DNA of 9,757 nucleotides from Thermodesulfobacteriota bacterium (GCA_030837305.1 JAUPKT010000224.1:1-9757), one strand, 5' to 3'; shown: positions 1 through 7,589, counted from the stretch's first letter. Translations and numbers: made by a program. The notes: generated from the letters alone by a model not told the origin.

Positions 1-1135
1 CCAACTTTCCCTCCTGCAAGGAGCCTACCTTTTCCGAAATACACAGGACTCCGGCGGCTCCTTTCGTGGCCATGCGCAGCACGGACCGTGCATCGACTGC
101 TCGAGGATTGGACGTCAATAGTTTGCCCATCAGAGCTGCGGCCCTCATTTCTTCAAAGAGATCCAAGTTGTTGTTACTGGCCGGCCCGTCGGTCCCTACG
201 CCGACACAGATGGATCGACGGAGCATGTCAGCTATGGGAGCCCCTCCTGAAGCTAGTTTCATGTTGCTCTCGGGACAATGAACAACTTTGGTTTTCGTTT
301 CGGCCAACAAATCCATGTCATGAGCCCCAACATGAACACAATGTACTGCCACAAATTTTTCGCCGAGTATCCCAAGATCGTTTAGATGTTCAACCGGTGA
401 AACTCCAAAGCGAGTCTTGATTTCTTCAACCTCTTTGAGGGTTTCTGCCACGTGGCAAAAAAGATTTAGGGAGCGGTCTGCCGCCAGTTCAGCAGAAGCT
501 TTCATCGTGTCAGGACCGCATAAATAAGGTGAATGACAAAACAACGCGGGAGTAATGAGATTGTCATCGGGGCATGACTCTAAGAACTCGAGTGCTCTCG
601 CCCGCCACATCCCTCCTTGCGGAACATCCGGCGTGGGAACGTCCAGGATCCCTTGACCCACGATAGCTCTGATTCCCACTTTGATGGCTGCAAGGGCTGT
701 ACTTTCCATATAATAATAGCCGTCGGCAAACGTAGTCACCCCGTTGAGTACCATTTCAACGGCGGACAGCATGGCACTGAGATAAACAAATTCCGGGTTT
801 ACCAGGTCCTTCTCAATGGGAAATATATAGTCGCTTAGCCACCTTTCCAGTTCCAAATCATCCGCCAGTCCCCTCAACAAACCCATTCCTGCATGACTAT
901 GGCAATTAATCATGCCGGGCATGATCAAACAGTTTGTACAATTGATTACCTCATCTGCTTCTCTGAGATTTTCGAGCGGTACATTGACCCTGAGGAGCTT
1001 GTTCCCCCTTATGATGGTCATATCATGCGGTGCGACAACGGGATTGTCGGGATTGGAAAGTATACTTCCGTACACCAGCGCAATAGTATGCAAATCCGAG
1101 GGAGAATCCTTGTTTCCACTTTGTTCGTCCGTCAT
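1..1135 (-). CDS. mtaD: MtaD-type 5'-methylthioadenosine / S-adenosylhomocysteine / 5'-deoxyadenosine deaminase (partial, C-terminus off window)
   Basis: The minus strand is open from an ATG at 1135 to the window edge (378 codons; the family is usually about 430, so only the last part is missing). It is a cytoplasmic metal-dependent amidohydrolase that converts the adenine of MTA, SAH or 5'-deoxyadenosine to hypoxanthine. Visible motifs are PGMINCHSHAGM with the metal-binding H79 and H81, the family signature LLRGLADDLELERWL (about 86-100), CHVAE with metal ligand H228 and nearby E231, VHCPESNMKLASGG (285-298), and GTDGPASNNNLDLFEEMR with metal ligand D316. The RGLADDL and TDGPASNN signatures separate it from guanine or cytosine deaminases. 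GGGGAA lies 11 nt before the ATG, a rather long spacing. The frame stays open upstream to the preceding gene without an ATG or GTG; a TTG is possible. It follows the phosphorylase gene by 56 bases. Family assignment is firm; the preferred substrate cannot be read from sequence. Confidence 0.9.
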   Translation of the reverse strand, partial: MTDEQSGNKDSPSDLHTIALVYGSILSNPDNPVVAPHDMTIIRGNKLLRVNVPLENLREADEVINCTNCLIMPGMINCHSHAGMGLLRGLADDLELERWLSDYIFPIEKDLVNPEFVYLSAMLSAVEMVLNGVTTFADGYYYMESTALAAIKVGIRAIVGQGILDVPTPDVPQGGMWRARALEFLESCPDDNLITPALFCHSPYLCGPDTMKASAELAADRSLNLFCHVAETLKEVEEIKTRFGVSPVEHLNDLGILGEKFVAVHCVHVGAHDMDLLAETKTKVVHCPESNMKLASGGAPIADMLRRSICVGVGTDGPASNNNLDLFEEMRAAALMGKLLTSNPRAVDARSVLRMATKGAAGVLCISEKVGSLQEGKL

Positions 1136-1191
1136 GATCTGATCACTTCCCCATTGTCTACCTATTTTCTCCAAATCTCGAGACCCCGCGG

Positions 1192-2010
1192 CTAAGTGTT
1201 CGTAAGGACTCCTTGCACAATGGAGAATAAATTGTTTTCGGCTTTGGACGCGTTATCCATAACATCCTGTATGGAGATAGGTGCCATGCAATCGGGAAGA
1301 TTTACGTTCGTGATCACTGCCATAACGAGTGTCCTCAGCCCTTCCTGGGCAGCTACAATCACCTCAGGAACAGTGCTCATGCCCACCGCGTCCGCACCCC
1401 ATTGTCGGAGCATCCGTGTCTCAGCAGGGGTTTCCAAACTTGGGCCACTCACTCCGACATAAATGCCATAGTGAATGGGAATCTTTCCCTCGACAGCCAA
1501 TTTTCCGGCCAGCTTAATGAGATCCCGATCGTACGCCTGACTCAAATCGGGAAATCTTTGACCGAGTCGTTCATCTGAGACTCCTCTCAGGGGATTATCC
1601 CCTTGAAAATTGATGTGATCAGTAACTATCATAATCTCTGAAGGCCTAAATAATGGATTCAAGCCACCTGCAGCGCTATTTATGATGAGCAACTCCGCTC
1701 CCAGGTGTCTCATTACTCGAACGGGTAGAGTAACTTCCGCAAGACTGAATCCCTCGTAGTAGTGCAGTCTGCCCTCCATGACGACCACGATTTTTCCCGC
1801 CAGACTGCCCACGACCAAATGGCCGGTATGACCTTGAACCGTCGATACTCGGAAACCGGGGATGAGGTCATAAGGAATCCTGATTTCATCGACGATTTTA
1901 TCTGTCAGGTTTCCAAGTCCTGTTCCCAGTATTATGCCTGCCTCCGGTTTACCTTTGACTTGCGACCCAATAAATTCTGCCGCTCGGACGACAACATCAT
2001 ATAATTCCAT
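1192..2010 (-). CDS. punA: Purine nucleoside phosphorylase, PNP/MTAP family (trimeric type); possible 5'-methylthioinosine/5'-deoxyinosine phosphorylase
   Basis: This cytoplasmic enzyme splits purine nucleosides with phosphate into base and ribose-1-phosphate. Residues are numbered from the upstream GTG at 2019. Seen are the phosphate-binding GIILGTGLG (28-36), GRLHYYEG (83-90, catalytic His86), INSAAGG (113-119), SGPSLETPAE (191-200, Glu196 for the base), VGMSTVPE (212-219) and VITN (235-238). Asn238 is at the position of human PNP Asn243, typical of 6-oxopurine (inosine/guanosine) use; MTAP has Asp there. At the human His257 position, which contacts the 5'-OH, the protein has Ile250 in SIQDV; MTAP has Val there. 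This points to a hydrophobic 5' group. The ATG at 2010 is preferred over the GTG at 2019 because GGTGAT sits just before it, giving 272 residues. The mtaD gene follows on the same strand. Family is certain; the nucleoside preference is inferred. Confidence 0.9.
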   Translation of the reverse strand: MELYDVVVRAAEFIGSQVKGKPEAGIILGTGLGNLTDKIVDEIRIPYDLIPGFRVSTVQGHTGHLVVGSLAGKIVVVMEGRLHYYEGFSLAEVTLPVRVMRHLGAELLIINSAAGGLNPLFRPSEIMIVTDHINFQGDNPLRGVSDERLGQRFPDLSQAYDRDLIKLAGKLAVEGKIPIHYGIYVGVSGPSLETPAETRMLRQWGADAVGMSTVPEVIVAAQEGLRTLVMAVITNVNLPDCMAPISIQDVMDNASKAENNLFSIVQGVLTNT

Positions 2011-2014
2011 GATG

Positions 2015-2020
2015 ATCACC
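2015..2020 (-). promoter_or_regulatory. Shine-Dalgarno for the phosphorylase gene
   Basis: GGTGAT on the minus strand lies 4-5 nt before the ATG at 2010 and overlaps the alternative GTG at 2019. It favours the ATG as the true start. The spacing is a little short. Confidence 0.5.
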
Positions 2021-2070
2021 GTTTATTGATGGACAGTTCCAATCATTTGTTCGATGTTTTCAAGACGTCC

Positions 2071-2100
2071 ATGCTACCATTTTTTCACCTGATATGTCAG
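2071..2100 (-). promoter_or_regulatory. Candidate sigma-70 promoter for the phosphorylase-deaminase pair, with palindrome over the -35
   Basis: On the minus strand CTGACA (2095-2100; five of six to TTGACA) is followed after 18 nt by TAGCAT (2071-2076; four of six to TATAAT). This would start transcription near 2064, leaving a leader of about 54 nt. An imperfect palindrome, CTGATATGTCAG on the plus strand (2089-2100), covers the -35 and could be a small operator. TATGAT at 2101-2106 on the plus strand could be a -10 for the divergent gene, but no good -35 goes with it. This is motif matching by eye only. Confidence 0.3.
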
Positions 2101-2177
2101 TATGATGATGAGTTTATAGACAGTGCGGGCTTCAGATGCCCTCACGTCGTGACCAGGCCCGTCGGTTGACCAGGGAC

Positions 2178-3128
2178 ATGAAATTAATAGTCACGGTGGA
2201 TGTAGAGGAAGAAGGACTCTTCAAAGGTCAGTATAGTGCTGACCATAATCCTACAACTAATGTACCTTGTCTGCGCCTCCTAGATGAACTGTTCCTCGAA
2301 TGGAAAATCAGGCCGACTCTCCTGTTGACATATCAAGTAACTCTGCAACACCATCTCCACGGCCTACTGCTGGATCTCTGCCACCGATGGCATGGCGAAC
2401 TCGGTTCACACCTCCATCATTGGAATACACCTCCCGTTACTGAGCTTCCTTTCCCTGATCCTGTGCCGGCGGAACTCGTACCTCCTGATCTCCTTGCGGC
2501 CAAGCTTGATTGTCTCTTTGAATCGTTTCAGCCTCTGGGCGTTCAACCCCAGGCCTTCCGAATGGGACGTTTCTCCTTGGGGCCCAAAGTCTTTTCTCTT
2601 CTCCAACGATCTCAGGTCCTCGTGGACAGTAGTGTGGCCCCCTTGAGGACTCAATATGGGGGCCCTCAACACCTTGATGCTCCTGTCGATCCTTATTTCC
2701 CGGATCCCAGTCGCATTACCTTTCCGGGTAATTCCAGGATTCTCGAAGTTCCTATTACCATAGTCCCCGTGCATGCGCGAGTAGGAGGAATCTTTGAGAA
2801 GATTCGAACAAGATGGAACGGTTCACAAGAATTAGTGGGTTGGCTATCCGGTAATGTGTTCTCCCTGCCTGTTCAGCCTGTGTGGACAGGGCTCAAGAGG
2901 CTTAAGATCGCTACAGCCTTGCACAACAGAAGAGGCGGGAAAGTACTCACTCTGTTTTTCCATTCTTCCGAGCTTCAACCAGGAAACAGTCCTCTGCATC
3001 CTACCCAAGATCACGTGCAGTCGTTCCTTCGGAAACTTCACTTTTTCTTTCAGTGGCTTCATGACTTTACTACGGTAGAATCACTCACGCTTTCTGATCT
3101 GCGGAAGCGCTACAGCGACCATCCCTGA
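2178..3128 (+). CDS. Polysaccharide deacetylase-family protein (WalW-like, NodB homology fold)
   Basis: This is the only plus-strand gene. Counting from the ATG at 2178 (316 aa), it opens with MKLIVTVDVEEEGLF, the strand and acidic motif that begins NodB-fold deacetylases (metal Asp in VDVE). ELGSHLHHWNTPP supplies the His-x-x-x-His metal motif in the form typical of WalW-like proteins. Next come FRMGRFSLGP, LVDSSVAPLR and, near the C-terminus, LFFHSSELQPGNSPLHPT, which carries the late conserved His. An upstream ATG at 2136 would add 14 residues rich in Arg that match nothing in the family; neither start has a good Shine-Dalgarno (AGGG is only 2 nt before 2178). There is no signal peptide, so it probably acts in the cytoplasm on a nucleotide- or lipid-linked sugar precursor of surface polysaccharide. 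No glycan cluster surrounds it, and the substrate is unknown. It converges on the unknown gene ending at 3176, with 47 bases between and no clear terminator hairpin. Confidence 0.8.
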   Translation: MKLIVTVDVEEEGLFKGQYSADHNPTTNVPCLRLLDELFLEWKIRPTLLLTYQVTLQHHLHGLLLDLCHRWHGELGSHLHHWNTPPVTELPFPDPVPAELVPPDLLAAKLDCLFESFQPLGVQPQAFRMGRFSLGPKVFSLLQRSQVLVDSSVAPLRTQYGGPQHLDAPVDPYFPDPSRITFPGNSRILEVPITIVPVHARVGGIFEKIRTRWNGSQELVGWLSGNVFSLPVQPVWTGLKRLKIATALHNRRGGKVLTLFFHSSELQPGNSPLHPTQDHVQSFLRKLHFFFQWLHDFTTVESLTLSDLRKRYSDHP

Positions 3129-3175
3129 TACTCGGAGCGCAAGAACTCGGTATCACTCCTGGGAACCGGAAAATT

Positions 3176-4042
3176 TCAGTGGTGTTTCTCAAAATCCAGG
3201 CTCAAAGAGGTGTTGTTGATAAGGCGACTGAGGGAAAATTTTGTGGCGACTTGATCAGGGGTTACCGAAAGTCCCACGGCCTTCAATTCTTTGAGGATCA
3301 GCATCTCTGAGTGATAAAAGTTCATCCTCTGAACTACAGAATGCATGGTGTTTATGGATGCATTACCCGGCGGGCGTATCGTTTTGGTCTCTCGAGTGGA
3401 GACGCAATGAAATTGCAATTTAAGATCATATTTTCCTATCCTAGTGGACAGATACACGCGTGGTTTTTCATTCGCAGCCATCGAGTCCCCTTGGTCGCCG
3501 TATCGCTGAAATACACTTTCCGTAAGATCCCGCTGACAGAGATAAAGTACGGAGGATATATCGTAAATATCAAGGGGGCGCTGCTCCTCCCTTTCCACGG
3601 GAGTGTTCCCATACCTGCTCTTTTCATCGTAGCGAAACGGTTCATTCTTGTTTACGATCAGGTCGATAATGGTATTGCCAAGAGAACAGGACAATGAGAT
3701 CGGGTTGTCACCTGTATCTATTCCTTGGTTCGTTATCTTCGATAAAATGAGCTGGTGGGGATGCGAGGCTATGAGTCGCTGGACAACTTGCTGCAAAAAA
3801 AATGGGTTCGTATTAAATTTTTCAGAAAGAATGATCCTGTCCATCCGCTGAAGATGCAATTCCAAGAAGTAATTCTCAGCCTCCACGTACATGCTGATCC
3901 TTTGTTTATCCCTGTCTTTCGCCAGATAATTTCTCCAGATCTCTCGAAGGTTGTATTCCTTCATGAATCCAAGGACAGAGATCATATCGAATCCATCCAA
4001 TTGGCGCTTTTCTTGGCGACATAGGGGAAAATAGTCCTTCAT
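3176..4042 (-). CDS. Uncharacterised protein with two tandem copies of one domain
   Basis: I do not recognise this 288-residue protein. It has no signal peptide, membrane helix or known catalytic motif, is rich in charged residues and is probably cytoplasmic. It is clearly an internal duplication. Residues about 18-130 and 160-285 align: DMISVL (19-24) with DISSVL (161-166), RISMYVEAENYFLEL (48-62) with RVYLSTRIGKYDLKL (195-209), VVQRL (86-90) with VVQRM (236-240), LIL (98-100) with LIL (248-250), and SLGNTIIDL (120-128) with RLINNTSLSL (273-282). The two copies are linked by a charged stretch (132-156). The ATG at 4042 has AAGGAA 9 nt upstream. The gene follows the SpoIIE phosphatase after 74 bases on the same strand, so it may be the end of that operon and a partner or target of the phosphatase. 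That role is inferred from position only. Confidence 0.75.
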   Translation of the reverse strand: MKDYFPLCRQEKRQLDGFDMISVLGFMKEYNLREIWRNYLAKDRDKQRISMYVEAENYFLELHLQRMDRIILSEKFNTNPFFLQQVVQRLIASHPHQLILSKITNQGIDTGDNPISLSCSLGNTIIDLIVNKNEPFRYDEKSRYGNTPVEREEQRPLDIYDISSVLYLCQRDLTESVFQRYGDQGDSMAANEKPRVYLSTRIGKYDLKLQFHCVSTRETKTIRPPGNASINTMHSVVQRMNFYHSEMLILKELKAVGLSVTPDQVATKFSLSRLINNTSLSLDFEKHH

Positions 4043-4116
4043 ATCTTTCTGTTCCTTGAGTGCGTTTGTGATGACTGCGAACCTTGAAGTGCCACTGGGC
4101 GAGCTGAGCTTTGGGA

Positions 4117-5274
4117 TTAGTGAATCTCGAGATAAACCTCTTTGCCTCTTTCACGAAGCATGTTTGCTATGGCTTGAACGCTGCGACTCTTAAAACCCAT
4201 TTCCTGAGGCAAATTCGGGTTGAGATGGGCAGGGTTTATGGCCTGTCCCAAGAAAATATAGATGGCATCTGCATAAAAGAGTTCCCATGCCAGGCGACTG
4301 GCTCCGTCTCTCTGTCCCACCAGTTGCTCCATGTCGTTTATGCCTTCCAGTATCTCCAAAGCATGGTTAACAGTATGCACCCCTTCCGTAACGAGATCAA
4401 TCCCTTCCATTTTTCCCGTAGGCGGTATTTTGTTTGTCATGGTGGACAAATCAACCGTCACGTCCCGATTCAGCAGTTTCCCCACAATGCCGGCAGTAGT
4501 TCCTCCGCTGACAATTTTTCTTCCCGGGATCTCAAGAAATTTTTTTACAACCATGCCATCGGCGTCTCGCGAAACGGGTGGACCTATCATGAAAGCCCCA
4601 AATCGCTTTGGCCGAATTTTAAGAACCCCTGCGGTGGTATCATCACCCGGCTTGTCCTCATAGAGCTGACGTGCTTGGTCAACGAGTATTTGTGCTACTT
4701 TCTGGGCCGAGATGTCTTCATAAACCTGGGTCTCCAAGAATTTGGCTATCTTTTCCCAGTCCCATCCGAGATTGAGGAGACCCCCTATACCAGCATGTAT
4801 TTCCCCGTCACTCACTGTGACAAGCCAGTCTCCAGCCTCTACATGGACGTGTGCTTCCCGAATCTTCCTGGTGCCTACGATGCGATCCTTGTACTTGAGT
4901 TGGCTGACGTAACCTCTCTTCAAGTAAAAAGTGGGAGGATTGTCAAACTCAGCAAGATACACTCTTCCATCATCCTGGACTTTCAACAACGTAAAAGTGC
5001 TATATGCTATTTTGCGGACTTTGCACTCCGGAAGCGTATCAGTCAGGGTTTCAACTACCTCCTCTAGCGGAAGGCCTCTCTCCATCAATCTCGTAGCAAT
5101 TTTGGTCGTAAGGGTCGCGAGAATATTCGCTTTCACCCCACTGCCCAAACCGTCCGACAGGACCATCAATTTCCCGCCCTCAATGGGAACTACCGAGAGA
5201 GAATCCCCGCACAAAATCTCCCCATACTTGCTTACGTGGGCTCCACCTGACTCAATGAACAAGGGAACGCTCAT
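4117..5274 (-). CDS. SpoIIE/PP2C-type protein serine/threonine phosphatase with extra C-terminal domain
   Basis: This cytoplasmic metal-dependent phosphatase has 385 residues. The N-terminal part (about 15-220) holds the PP2C/SpoIIE metal motifs: GDSLSV (Asp24), LSDGLGSGVKA (Asp41-Gly42), VSDGEIHAGIG (Asp156-Gly157) and GDDTTAG (Asp211-Asp212). All expected acidic ligands are present, so it should be active. Residues about 225-385 form a second domain I cannot name, with a Gly-rich stretch SGGTTAGIVGKLLNR (256-270). From memory, the same arrangement occurs in SpoIIE proteins encoded beside [FeFe]-hydrogenases. It starts inside the stop of the sensor gene (ATGA overlap at 5271-5274), with GGGGG 7 nt before the ATG, so the two are probably made together and act in one pathway. 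No STAS anti-anti-sigma factor or HATPase anti-sigma factor, the usual SpoIIE-class partners, lies in the window. Its target is unknown. Confidence 0.88.
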   Translation of the reverse strand: MSVPLFIESGGAHVSKYGEILCGDSLSVVPIEGGKLMVLSDGLGSGVKANILATLTTKIATRLMERGLPLEEVVETLTDTLPECKVRKIAYSTFTLLKVQDDGRVYLAEFDNPPTFYLKRGYVSQLKYKDRIVGTRKIREAHVHVEAGDWLVTVSDGEIHAGIGGLLNLGWDWEKIAKFLETQVYEDISAQKVAQILVDQARQLYEDKPGDDTTAGVLKIRPKRFGAFMIGPPVSRDADGMVVKKFLEIPGRKIVSGGTTAGIVGKLLNRDVTVDLSTMTNKIPPTGKMEGIDLVTEGVHTVNHALEILEGINDMEQLVGQRDGASRLAWELFYADAIYIFLGQAINPAHLNPNLPQEMGFKSRSVQAIANMLRERGKEVYLEIH

Positions 5275-7574
5275 CGTAGCGCCCCCACATGACCCGCCAT
5301 TTTGATGAGTTCAAAAAGAGCGGCCTTCGTCTCGGCCGTTGTTTCCCCGAGAAGTCCCGCTATTTCCTGGGCAACTCTCATCTGTTGATGAATTACTTGC
5401 TGAGCTTTGTTGATTGTTTCTGCTTTCAGTACGTCGGCCTGTTGATCCTTCATGACCGTTTCCGTAATATCCAACAACATCAATACCCGTAAATCCTCTT
5501 CGGGCAGTTTGAAGTTGTATAACTTGGCCGTGCGTCCCACTTTTTCCAACTTCAGCCATTTGGAACCACCGGCCTCCTCGGCGGATTCTAATGGATCAAC
5601 CCCAAAGAGTTCTCCGAATGTCTTTCCTTGCACAGATTCCCTTCCGTCCTGGGATGCCAGTTCAATGAAGGCTTTGTTGTGGTAGACCACTCGATGAGCT
5701 CCGTCTGCCAATGCGATGGCCACAGGAAGTCGCTGAAATATCGTTTCTGCTCTTTGTTCTGCGTGCTGTTTCCTTGTTTGAGCAACCATGTCTCGGCTTT
5801 GCAGGGCAGTGTAAACCATCAGCAAAATTTGGTGGGGCCCGAAAGGCTTTGGGATGTAGTCGTATGCACCAAGTTTAACTGCCTCGACTGCCTCTTCCGT
5901 CAGCTTGAAGGGCGCCGTGAGAATAACAATAATCTCCGGCTGTCGGTACTTGATTTCCTTGAGCAGTTCTTGACCGCTGACGTTCGGCATGTCGATGTCA
6001 GCTACTATGACATCGTAAAAGTCTTTTTCTAGTTCTCCCAAGGCCTCCGGGACCGACGGAAACACCTTGACCTCAAATCCTTCGTTGCTGAGAATTCGTT
6101 CGCAGACATCCAGAACTTTTTCATCACTATCGAGAACGAGGATTCTACTGCTGGCAGTCCGCTCATCGTCCATGGCAGGATATCTGACGAGAGGATCAGA
6201 GATGTGAGCCATAATGTGTGCCATACCGTCTGCCATTTTTTCAAGGGACGCCAACTTTGAGACACGGGCAACCTGCTCCCGCGCTAGATTAAGTTCCCCT
6301 GTTTGCGCAGCTACTTTCGAGGCCAGTTGTTTCCCCCATTCTTCAAGTTTGCTCCTGGACTCCGCTAGATTCCGAATCATGAGATTGAAAGTTGCCGCCA
6401 ATTCTCCAACCTCGTCGCGAGCTACAACAGGTACCTCGTGACTGAGATCCCCTTCAGCTGCTCTGCGAGCTGAGTTCAGCATTTGCTCCAAAGGCCGGTT
6501 AATCCACTTGACGAGGAAGTAACTTATGGCACCCATCAAGATGACCCCGAGAAGGCCTATCACAAGAAAGGCTGCCACAAGGCGGTCTATGACAATCGTA
6601 ATCGGTTCTTCCTGGGTGGCTACCCGCAAAGCGCCAATTATTTTCTTGTCATGATCGAATATCGGCTCTGTGGCAGAGAGATACTGTGTCCCTTCTTGAA
6701 TTTCCCACGTGATCTCTGTGTTGCCTTTCTTTAATACCAATTCGTTAATCTTCTCACTGAGAAGTCCACCGGTTAGTACCAGGCCTGTTTTTGCTTTCAG
6801 TGTCGTGCTGATGGAAATATTTCCTTGAAAGATCGCTACATAACCGATATCCAGATCCCGATATTTCTCGCCTTTGAAAAGCCTCTCTGAAATCTTGTCC
6901 ACTATGAGGCTGTTGTTGTTGAGGAGTACCCCAGCATATATCGTTCCCACGACACGATTGTCCAAGAAGAGAGGATGGGCGGCCTCAAGAACCATGGCAG
7001 TATTGTCGGTTCCCCCACCAACCCTCCGTTCAAGCATTGGGTTCTCCGCCTTGAGCCTGTCCAAAGAGATCAGTCTCACCCCCGAAGCATTCTTCCCCTT
7101 GAGGGCATCACTCACAATGGAATCCGTTGATACGGCCTGAAAGCTCTTTACTTCAGGGACAAAGGCTCTTGCTACGACGATCCCCTGTTCGTCCGTAATG
7201 GTCAAAAAATCGAGGTCGCTTTCCAAAGAAATAACCGCCAAACGGTTTCGCGCGCTATCTGCATCCCTTTTCAGTATGGATTCCCGAATTCTTTCCGAAC
7301 CTGCCATCATACGCAGCTTTAGGTCCAAGTTTTCTTCCGCCATTTTAAAGAGAAAACTCGCAGTGGCGAGATCGCTGGAAAGTCTGATTCTGGCTCGATC
7401 AAGGATTGTTTCTCTGGCTAGGTGAGTTCCAATAAAACTGGTGGCCAGACCCACCAAGATCGCCACCCCAAGAAAACCTCCCAATACCTTTTGCTTGAGA
7501 GAAAAGTCTTGGGCCCATCCTGTAAATTCGCTCCATCCCGTCCACGGTTTTCTGCGCGCGGTTTTTGATTCCAT
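5271..7574 (-). CDS. Membrane sensor: Cache-like domain, HAMP, remnant histidine-kinase helix, receiver and PAS domains; no kinase ATPase domain
   Basis: This 767-residue protein has, in order: a cytoplasmic N-terminus; TM1 (about 28-50); an extracytoplasmic Cache-like region (about 55-325) with the typical late ATEPIFDHDKKIIGALRV; TM2 (about 331-355); HAMP (about 356-405) with the DEVGELAATFN hallmark; and a coiled coil. LASLEKMADGMAHIMAHISDPL (442-462, split by position: LASLEKMADG then MAHIMAHISDPL) resembles a histidine-kinase dimerisation helix but lacks the normal HE-x-NNP core. No HATPase follows. A receiver domain (about 477-590) has acidic Asp482/Asp484, phospho-acceptor Asp526 in VADIDMP, Thr553 and Lys576. 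A PAS domain (about 605-705) leads into a helix ending MRVAQEIAGLLGETTAETK (732-750), which I recall from the C-termini of HsfB-type hydrogenases and associated sensors. It cannot phosphorylate itself by the normal route. GAGGGTGA 7 nt before the ATG overlaps the ferredoxin stop. The next gene overlaps it by 4 nt. Confidence 0.88.
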   Translation of the reverse strand: MESKTARRKPWTGWSEFTGWAQDFSLKQKVLGGFLGVAILVGLATSFIGTHLARETILDRARIRLSSDLATASFLFKMAEENLDLKLRMMAGSERIRESILKRDADSARNRLAVISLESDLDFLTITDEQGIVVARAFVPEVKSFQAVSTDSIVSDALKGKNASGVRLISLDRLKAENPMLERRVGGGTDNTAMVLEAAHPLFLDNRVVGTIYAGVLLNNNSLIVDKISERLFKGEKYRDLDIGYVAIFQGNISISTTLKAKTGLVLTGGLLSEKINELVLKKGNTEITWEIQEGTQYLSATEPIFDHDKKIIGALRVATQEEPITIVIDRLVAAFLVIGLLGVILMGAISYFLVKWINRPLEQMLNSARRAAEGDLSHEVPVVARDEVGELAATFNLMIRNLAESRSKLEEWGKQLASKVAAQTGELNLAREQVARVSKLASLEKMADGMAHIMAHISDPLVRYPAMDDERTASSRILVLDSDEKVLDVCERILSNEGFEVKVFPSVPEALGELEKDFYDVIVADIDMPNVSGQELLKEIKYRQPEIIVILTAPFKLTEEAVEAVKLGAYDYIPKPFGPHQILLMVYTALQSRDMVAQTRKQHAEQRAETIFQRLPVAIALADGAHRVVYHNKAFIELASQDGRESVQGKTFGELFGVDPLESAEEAGGSKWLKLEKVGRTAKLYNFKLPEEDLRVLMLLDITETVMKDQQADVLKAETINKAQQVIHQQMRVAQEIAGLLGETTAETKAALFELIKMAGHVGALR

Positions 7575-7581
7575 AGTAGGT

Positions 7582-7589
7582 TCACCCTC
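7582..7589 (-). promoter_or_regulatory. Shine-Dalgarno of the sensor gene, overlapping the ferredoxin stop
   Basis: GAGGGTGA on the minus strand sits 7 nt before the sensor ATG at 7574, and its first G is the last base of the TAG stop of the ferredoxin gene. The 14-base gap and this overlap suggest translational coupling. Confidence 0.7.

Noticed and set aside
3129..3175. Bidirectional terminator between the converging genes
   Set aside because: I could find no stable stem followed by a T-run in this 47-base gap.
3311..3697. Plus-strand open frame of 128 codons inside the duplicated-domain gene
   Set aside because: The opposite frame has a Shine-Dalgarno and an internal protein repeat, so it is the real one.
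4076..4094. Sigma-54-like promoter (TGGCAC...TTCGCA, minus strand) before the unknown gene
   Set aside because: The spacing between the GG and GC elements is too long for sigma-54 and the second element is off consensus.
4111..5067. Long plus-strand open frame (318 codons) opposite the SpoIIE gene
   Set aside because: It is antisense to a protein with all PP2C motifs intact, has no family signature and no ribosome site; it is a shadow frame.
5271..7574. Complete hybrid histidine kinase or an HsfB hydrogenase itself
   Set aside because: There is no HATPase domain, and no H-cluster cysteine motifs or ferredoxin CxxCxxCxxxC motifs; only the PAS and C-terminal helix resemble HsfB-type proteins.
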